This document shows, piece after piece, positions 56,871-64,000 of a stretch of 64,000 nt of DNA. Numbering within the stretch: the first letter of the stretch is position 1; the number at the start of each line of letters is the position of its first letter. Made by a program: the position numbers and the translations under genes. The notes under the pieces are model-generated. The model was not told the origin of the DNA and ran no database searches. It saw only the letters and a program-made list of their open reading frames with translations. Source of the stretch: Batillaria attramentaria (Eukaryota > Mollusca > Gastropoda > Batillariidae); the NCBI GenBank assembly GCA_018292915.2, contig JACVVK020000386.1:427501-491500 (forward strand), in the 5' to 3' direction.

Positions 56871-57155
56871 AATGGGTGGGGGGCTGTGACAAATGATTTT
56901 ATCCGCTGTCTTGCTTCCCGCCGTTTCTGGCGGATTTTGTCACAGACCGATGTTGGGGGTGGCTCGGTGTCTGTCGAAAGTCTTCCAAATCAGTGTCCAT
57001 TATGGGAACGCTCTCCTAGTAATCGCGTTGATCAGGAACTCGTGCCGCATGGAAAAAAGGGGGCTAACGTTAAATCTGAAAATAGGCCCTCGAGCTTACG
57101 CTCTCGTAGGTGGAACGGACAAGGTAATTGTGGGTTGTGGCGGGGGAGGGGGTGA

Positions 57156-57190
<35 letters not shown>

Positions 57191-57424
57191 GGGGGTGTAA
57201 TGGGATGTGGGGGGGTTACAAATCCTACGGGGCTTATCCGCTAACTGATCTAATCCGTTTACCCATCTTAATCCGTCTGCATACATTCGCGCAAGACTGT
57301 TGTGAAATCAGAAATGGGTACGACTGTACCGTTGCCAAAAGCGCTTGCCAAAAACCTTTGATACATGTATATTTATAGCTGTCAGGCAGGTGAAATCCAT
57401 TTCAAGCTGGAGAGAGCAACAGAA

Positions 57425-57435
57425 ACTGCAGCAGT

Positions 57436-57509
<74 letters not shown>

Positions 57510-57510
57510 A
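57425..57510. repeat. CAG/CAA trinucleotide array
   Basis: (CAG)n then (CAA)n, about 28 triplets in all. It is open in frame but has no gene context. Confidence 0.9.
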
Positions 57511-57586
57511 GCAAAAACAAAACAGAAAAAAACTACAACAAAACAAAGCAACAAATAAACAACAAACATGGATTGCTGTATTATTC

Positions 57587-57589
<3 letters not shown>

Positions 57590-57663
<74 letters not shown>

Positions 57664-57680
57664 CGCGTGTGCGTGTGCTT
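57590..57680. repeat. GT microsatellite
   Basis: (GT)n of about 35 units ending in GCGTGCGCGTGTGCGTG. Confidence 0.92.
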
Positions 57681-58203
57681 TAAGCGCAGCGAGTCCTTGG
57701 CAGTTGGAGACCAGCGCTCTATAACTGAAACTATGGATTATGATTTAATATGATTATGATTAACATGACGAAACTTGAAATGAGTCGTTCACAAAAGACG
57801 TTTGTCGACGGATTTTTTTTTGTTCGTTTCTATCTCAGATTTCGTTACAGGATGCAGAGTAGTGTGAAGCCGGGTATGACGGCGGACATATAAATATTTT
57901 ATTCTTCTGCAACGCCGTACGGAGCAGGTAACCAGATTACAAAGGGCGCTTACTCTTCCGCGCTGTCTGCACTGTCCTGGATTTGTTGAAACCCAGTCTG
58001 GGCTGTGACGCTTGCAGACAAAGGCTGAGGTCAAGCGTACGGGGGTCAAAAACGAATGGAGGTGGATCTGTGGTACCCAGACATCTAGCATCCTCGGCTG
58101 ACAGTTTTATCTACAAGCGTTTAGTTTAGTATTCACGCGAAGTGCACTGCTGGTTTTGTTTTACCGATTTCATGGTTTATGACTGTTGGGCAGTCTTGCC
58201 CGG

Positions 58204-58205
<2 letters not shown>

Positions 58206-58283
<78 letters not shown>

Positions 58284-58320
58284 CGCACGCACGCACGCGC
58301 ACACGCATGCACTCACGCAC
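58206..58320. repeat. CA microsatellite
   Basis: (CA)n of about 37 units, then a GCACGCACGCACGCGCACAC degenerate end. Confidence 0.92.
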
Positions 58321-58418
58321 TAGAAGTGTAGTCTTGAAACATGAGTATTTTTTTGTGTGTTCCATACATAAGCGTGGTTTACTTAACCAGTCGATCGCAA
58401 GATCTGTTGCCTGTCTAA

Positions 58419-58590
58419 GGGTGGGGTAGGTGTTTTGGGAGTTTAACGTCCTTTTCCACAACGTGTGGGTGATATCAAAGACCGGGCAACGAGAAAAAGG
58501 CCAGCACAACTATTTGGCCCCAGCCGGGATTCGAACTCACGACCCGAGCATTGAAAGTCCAACGCTCTACCATTCGGCTATCCCGGCTCC
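58419..58590 (-). mobile_element. tRNA-derived SINE, copy 8 (full length)
   Basis: Complete reverse copy: tail GGGTGGGGTAGGTGTTTTGG, body with GATATCAAAGACCGGGCAAC and AAAAAGGCCAGCACAA, then the head complement GCCGGGATTCGAACTCACGA (box B) and CTCTACCATTCGGCTATCCC (box A). Confidence 0.9.
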
Positions 58591-58659
58591 CCTTGCCTGT
58601 CTAAAACTGACTCTACCGGGATATGGACGCGTGGGTTAACTGGTCATTAGGTGTGTATT

Positions 58660-58800
58660 CAACAACAACAACAACAACGACGACGACGACGACGACGACA
58701 GCGACAACGACAACAACAACAACAACAAGCACAAGCACAAAACAAAAATAAACAAAACTACCATCACCACCACCATCACCACCACCACCAGCAACAACCC
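58660..58800. repeat. CAA/CGA/ACC trinucleotide tract
   Basis: Successive (CAA)n, (CGA)n, (CAA)n and (CAC)n blocks, likely one expanded trinucleotide that diverged. Confidence 0.85.
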
Positions 58801-59369
58801 GAAAAAATCGATTTTCTGCATCTTTAATTTATTGACGCGGCACAGTGTTGCAGACTACTTAGACAAGGTTGTAACGGCTGTGTTGACAATTAAAAGTGTT
58901 TGTGCAGGCAAACGACAACAACAAGAAAGAACACTTCAGCTGAACACACACACATTTCTTTGGCCCTAACGCCGGTCAACAAAATAGCCCCCACTTGGGC
59001 ACAAATGCATTCCCTCCCCTTGTTGTAAGAAAGGTTCGTGCTGCCATTGATACACGAGTGTCGGCGAAACAGACCGAAACAATAATATATGGATCAGCGT
59101 TACTGTACCAATCGATATTTTCAACCAGCATCACACAGAATGAACGGCCTTCCGCAAACAGTTGGGCTTGGCACGCCATTTGGTTTCACATTACAGCTGT
59201 ATTGCAGCAGGGCATTTTTCAACTACAAAATGCAATTTAAGGGCAGTCATTCTGACTCGAAATTTTTACCTTTTTTTTTTTTTTGTTGGAAGTGCTCTTG
59301 TTTGAGCGTTTGAAGTTATTCTCATCTGTTGTTGTCAGTTTTCATTCTTATTGTCCAGGTTGTCCAAGA

Positions 59370-60000
59370 AAGGGCCCGACAAAAAACAAACAAACAAACA
59401 AACAAACAAGCAAACAAACAAACACAGAAACTAACTACAAACATAAACGACAACAACAACAACGACAACAACAGCAGCGATAACAACAATAACAACAACA
59501 ATAACAACAGCAACAACAAATCTCCGCCGACAACAAATAAACAGAAAAAACAGCAACACTAGCAGCGAAACCAACAACAACAAAATTAGAAGTGGATACA
59601 CTACAAGCATGCTTCCATTTGTGCATGTGCATTTTTCAGCTGCAAGTAATCTTTCCCGCGATGATTGTTCTGAATCAGACTGCGTAAATGCATTTCTTGT
59701 TATGTTGACTGTCCACAGAAATACGTGTAGCCGTATCGCTTTGTTTTCTATGGTCAGTGATTGTCTAAGAAAGGCCCAATAAAAGAAAACAACAATTACA
59801 AACAAGACGTCATCAACAACTAGTATAACAACACATAACAACAACAATAACAAAACAAGAAACACACAAACAACAACAACAAAAACAACAACAACAGCAA
59901 CAGCAGCAACAACAACAAAAAAAAGTTGGCAGTGGGAAAGCATTTGTTTTGACTCAGACCGCGGAAATGCATTTCTTGTTATATATAGACTGTCCAGAGA
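59370..60000. repeat. CAA/AAAC-rich region with repeated unique blocks
   Basis: Long (AAAC)n and (CAA)n tracts (59385-59585, 59810-59925) separate short unique blocks that recur: AATGCATTTCTTGTTAT with GACTGTCCA (59689 and 59967) and GTCCAAGAAAGGGCC / GTCTAAGAAAGGCCC (59361 and 59762). This looks like an old tandem duplication of a CAA-tailed unit. Confidence 0.65.
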
Positions 60001-60206
60001 AATAGCCATGTTGCTGAAGGCATTGCTATATATATGTTCCTCTGGACAGTGACATACGGTCTGATGGCGATATCACAATTTCACCATCCACACATCCCTA
60101 TTACAAATCCCCCTACATTAATCCCTCTTCCCCCTCCCCCAATCCCTCAAAGCCTTCTGTTTCTGGTGTGTGTGGTGTGTGTCGTGTGTGTGTGGTGCCT
60201 GTGTGT

Positions 60207-60245
<39 letters not shown>

Positions 60246-60839
60246 GTGTGTGTGTTTCTTCGTTTTAGCACAGCAGGAATCCATTCCTGCCTTCTTATGC
60301 TCTTTCTTTTGCCTCTTCTGACGTCAATAATTCGACTGCTGTTTTTTTTGTTTTTGTGTGCTTGCCATCTTTAGACCCCGCTGCTCTGTTCTATACCCTC
60401 CCACCCATCCCCCCTCACCTCACAAGGTGTTTTTTTTCCCTAGCTGGCTTTTTGTTTTAGTTTCCGTGTTTTCTAAAAGCTCATCTTCTTTAGGAGAACA
60501 GATGGAAAAAAATCGTGAACTGCTTATTCTGACTAGGTTAACACCAAACGCTATAGCGTTAGCGAGTCTAGTTGTCTTGGGTAGGTGTTGACAGATTTGA
60601 AGAGAGTAAAGAAAAAGAAAAAAACAAACACAAACACCAGCAACACCAACAACAAATTAGAGAAAATACATGCAAACATGAAATTTAGAGAAAAACATCT
60701 TTATGGGATGGGTCCATTCCTCCTTGTTGTTCATTTGTGTTGCAACGGAAAGGTGAATAACTGCTCCGCGGCACACCCAAAAACTCGCTTTCAACGTCCA
60801 TCGTCAAATGGAGCTTCAGTCCATAAATGTGTTCATAAT

Positions 60840-60843
60840 GTGT

Positions 60844-60880
<37 letters not shown>

Positions 60881-60891
60881 GTGTGTGAGAT

Positions 60892-60933
<42 letters not shown>
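60840..60933. repeat. GT and GA microsatellites
   Basis: (GT)n at about 60850-60885 and (GA)n at 60897-60933, separated by GATGAGAAG. Confidence 0.9.
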
Positions 60934-60935
<2 letters not shown>

Positions 60936-61304
60936 GCTTCAGTTTTTCCACTTGTCGTCCCAGCGGTCGGCCCCATCACGGACACTAGTGGAACAAAGCA
61001 CCAATTATGCGGCACGGCCTGTCCTTCTAAGCACCTGCCAAAGACAAAATGGCGGCCGCGCGACAGCCTGGGAAATTGGCGGGTCCTTTATCTCCTTGTT
61101 TTGCACTAACAACCATCCAGCCGCTTTTATCTCCCAATTTTCTCTCTGTCATCAACGCTTTGCGACTGGGAAATTACCGGCACCGGCTTGACTTTTGTAT
61201 GTTCGAATGTGAGTGGGATCGTTAGGTGTGGGGTGGGAAGTGGGGGGGGGAGGAGAGCGAATGACTCAAACTTACTCAGAAGATAGTTATATAATACTAA
61301 TAAA

Positions 61305-61444
61305 AAATTATGGATATTTAAATAGCGCCTATACGCAGCCGAGCTCTGAGCGCTTACAACGTTAAGAAAAATAAGATAAAAAATAAAAGTAAAATGACAT
61401 GAAAATAATGCCAGATGAGAACAATACAAGACACGGCAATTGTG

Positions 61445-61503
<59 letters not shown>

Positions 61504-61695
61504 TTTGTCAATCCCTCTTAACTGCTGCCGGCCTGAGAACAAATGTGTTTTGACTGCAGTGTTAAAGGTGGGGACCGAATCTATATATATATGCCTTATT
61601 GTTTGGGGGAGTGCGTTCCAAAGGGTGGGTTCTTGGTGCAAAAACGACTGCTGCCCATAAGTATGTCCTTCGTTGTAACACTTGGAACACAAAGG
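61305..61695 (-). mobile_element. Non-LTR retrotransposon 3' remnant, second copy
   Basis: On the minus strand a frame from 61692 reads CYNEGHTYGQQSFLHQEPTL followed by WNALPQTIRHIYIDS, then FNTAVKTHLF: the C-terminal end of a non-LTR reverse transcriptase. A (CA)n of about 25 units (61447-61498) follows, and the 3' region ends in GGCGCTATTTAAATATCC, similar to the tails of the elements at 38280 and 50243. Confidence 0.72.
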
Positions 61696-61841
61696 ACATG
61701 TGAGTCAGTAGTATTATCTATCTACCACACTATCTTTCCACTGCCTCTGGAATACACAGTAGTATGGTGGATTTCTTGATTAGTCCGTAACTGCCAATGA
61801 ACAGACTTTGAAAACTCGGCAGTACCCTCCGACCCGCCTTC

Positions 61842-61894
<53 letters not shown>
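61842..61894. repeat. CA microsatellite
   Basis: (CA)n of about 25 units ending CACCACGCTGACAG. Confidence 0.92.
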
Positions 61895-61895
<1 letters not shown>

Positions 61896-63504
61896 ACGCT
61901 GACAGTTTTTCGTTCAGTTGATTTATTTTTTTCATAAAATAGTGAAGAAGAGCAAAACGGTTTGTGAAATATAAATATAAGATGCTGAAATTCAAACTTT
62001 AACACATAATTATGAAGCAGTTGAAGTCAAACATAAGGTATCGTCTCCGCGTTCTCTTCGATGCTGTCGTTTCAGTGAAACGGCCGTTTGAAATAAAAAG
62101 ATGAATATTCGAAAGACGTGTAAGACTGTCAGGTACCTTTTATATGAAGTTAAAACATCCCGGAACTTCATGCTGGGAATAGAGTTTAGTTACGCTGCCT
62201 GTGACAGAACGCATTGTCCACTGAAACCCTGAATAAGCTTCCGGTCTGCTTCTCAGCGAGAAGACACCAGAGCCCGTATGTAAAGTCCGAGGTTAATTTA
62301 ACTCACGGCTCCGGCCTAACCCAGACTAGGACAAAAGAAACCCAAAAGCAAAATTAAATAAAACAGGAAGCGAAGAAAGGGAGAAAAAAATCCTTCTATA
62401 ACGGCTCAGGCAACTTGCTGGAATGGGCCCGGGTTCCTGATTTAAAACAAAAAACAACAGAAAATTTAACCCTGGAGCTAGTTATGTTCGAGGTTAGGCT
62501 CCAACCCGGGGCTAAACTCCCTAACCCCGACTTTTACATGCGGGGCCCTGGCCTTCACTGAGAGAACCAGCCTCAGCACAGGCAGGGAGGGCCCCAAGTG
62601 CGACACCATCACGCATCAGCGAGACTATAGAAGCTGCTGAAGACTAAGAGGCTGGACCCAAGACCGGAAGGCGTTTTGCCCCAGAATCCTGCAGGGCCTT
62701 GACAGGTCACAGAACATAATTAAAATGATTACCTGCACTATTAAAAGGACTTTTCCCCTTTTCCCTGTGTTTATTGTGAGTTGCTAAAACAGCATTTGAC
62801 CCCAGATTTTTGATTTTGGTGAAAAGAGGGATGTTTGATGTGTAGAAAAATGGGAGTGCTGACTTGAGGGGTGACCTATTTTTGGCCATATCCTTGGGCG
62901 TGTGCCAGGGCATGAATAACGGAGTGCACAGTTTTGTTTACGGGGTCGGGAAGGACGCCACACCGGTAGAGTATGAAAATTACGCTGTCCAGGCTTAATT
63001 TTTGGCATGCAGCTTGCGGACATGTGGTTGCTTCTGGGAACCACTGTGTATTTTGGTTTTCAAAATCGTTTTCAAGGGCTTGTGCTGCCTGACATGTGTA
63101 GGAGCCAGAGAGCAGAAAAAAAATGGATTCTGTGACCTGCTGACAAGCGAACGCCTGGACTTAACATCCCTGATCTAACCCCTCACCCATCCGCCTCCCC
63201 ACCGCGTGCTGTTATCTCACCCCTCTGACGGTTAAGATTGTAATCACCGTGTCTCTAATGTTGTAGAAATATACCAATGAATCTGACCAGTTTCATTATT
63301 TTTTTCAATCCAGCTTTTTTCTGTGAACAGGGTCGAGTCCAGTAGAGAAACATAGTAAATTATAGCACATGTCTTACGTCTCTTTTAGAACATTCTTCTC
63401 ATTGCCCTCAGAGATCATTCGCTAAAAGAACACGTACAGTGTCTCAAACTCAACTGTTTTAGGAATTCAGCAAACAGTTTTCAACAAAATCTTGTTCGTT
63501 CGGG

Positions 63505-63660
63505 AGGGTGAGTGGGTGTTTGGGAGTTTAACGTCAGTTTCCACCACGTATGGGTGATATCAAAAGACGGGGAAACGAGAAAAAGGCCAGTGCAAATATT
63601 TGGCCCCGGCCGGGATTCGAACTCACGACCCGAGCATTGAAAGTCCAACGCTGTACCAAT
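63505..63660 (-). mobile_element. tRNA-derived SINE, copy 9 (nearly full)
   Basis: GGGTGAGTGGGTGTTTGGGA, GATATCAAAAGACGGGGAAA, TATTTGGCCCCGGCCGGGAT, then TCGAACTCACGACCCGAGCA (box B complement); it ends at AACGCTGTACCA within the head. Confidence 0.85.
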
Positions 63661-63712
63661 ATGTTCTTATGTTCGTTCAGGAGGAAACGGAGACTGTGTA
63701 CGCGGGGCCGAA

Positions 63713-63749
63713 CCACACACACACACACACACACCACACACACACCACA

Positions 63750-63793
<44 letters not shown>
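63713..63793. repeat. CA microsatellite
   Basis: (CA)n interrupted by CACCACAC, starting about 50 bp beyond the head of SINE copy 9. Confidence 0.92.
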
Positions 63794-63799
<6 letters not shown>

Positions 63800-64000
63800 A
63801 TGAGCAGTATAATTCGACATTCTGGGCGTCACTAAGTGGAAAACGATCAACTTGAACAGGGTAAGATCGTGATCAGGAACCTGATTTCGTGGAGTCTGAC
63901 GAAGATTCATACATTTTGTAAAGATTAACTCGATGTTACTGTTAAAATACCTGACAACTACAATGCATTCACTAGAGGTGTATATCTATTATTTTTACCC

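Larger units (their letters stand above)
53335..64000. other. 10.6-kb stretch with no recognised gene
   Basis: Starts with the PIF1 5' UTR and promoter area (minus strand, just above 53334). From there to the end of the window only repeats are identifiable: microsatellites, three SINE copies, one MITE copy, a tRNA-like sequence and a LINE 3' remnant. The part from about 62000 to 63500 shows nothing definable. Most long open frames here are microsatellite translations. Confidence 0.6.

Noticed and set aside
57425..57724. Gln/Thr-rich protein from the CAG/CAA array
   Set aside because: Composition follows the trinucleotide repeat and the downstream GT run; no gene context.

Overview
This window is animal nuclear DNA, most likely from a mollusc and plausibly a marine gastropod. 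The evidence is the gene content (clear orthologues of animal genes with many introns), the very heavy load of (CA/GT)n microsatellites, C/G homopolymer runs and short non-autonomous transposons, and a tRNA-headed SINE present in nine copies. The species cannot be fixed from sequence alone.

Layout. (1) 1-9748, minus strand: the 5' part of a NUP155 nucleoporin gene (14 coding exons seen; the 3' part lies off the left edge). (2) 10559-16609, plus: a complete 14-exon ZNG1/CBWD (COBW-family) zinc chaperone GTPase, head-to-head with NUP155. (3) 17415-20953, plus: a six-exon signal-peptide / Ig / one-TM membrane protein of FAM187 type. (4) 22053-23123, minus: an intronless class A GPCR. (5) 23124-27296: repeats only. 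(6) 27297-30801, minus: a long, Ser/Arg/Asp-rich protein of unknown function, split over two overlapping frames. (7) 30802-34915: no gene, one full SINE, microsatellites. (8) 34916-40535, plus: a complete six-exon GPR157-like receptor. (9) 40536-44757: a transposon-like inverted-repeat element and a 99-bp tandem array. (10) 44758-53334, minus: a 13-exon PIF1 DNA helicase whose introns carry a pogo/Tigger-like element, a LINE remnant, SINE pieces and fold-back elements. (11) 53335-64000: no gene recognised, microsatellites, SINEs, a MITE and a LINE 3' remnant.

The genes are unrelated in function (nuclear pore, zinc delivery, membrane receptors, DNA helicase); nothing looks like an operon or a co-regulated cluster except the NUP155/ZNG1 divergent pair. 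No CRISPR array, phage-like or virus-like block was found.

Two kinds of signal stand out. First, three otherwise well-preserved genes (NUP155 exon 2, PIF1 exon 2, the unknown gene) each carry one frame disruption, which fits base-level assembly indels better than three pseudogenes. Second, the noncoding part is dominated by related families of short mobile elements: a tRNA-derived SINE (9 copies), a ~320-bp MITE with terminal inverted repeats (4 copies), a pogo/Tigger-like element that keeps only the apparent start of its transposase, and several perfect or near-perfect hairpins. The GPR157-like gene also shows a recent ~193-bp tandem duplication spanning a splice acceptor and the start of an exon.
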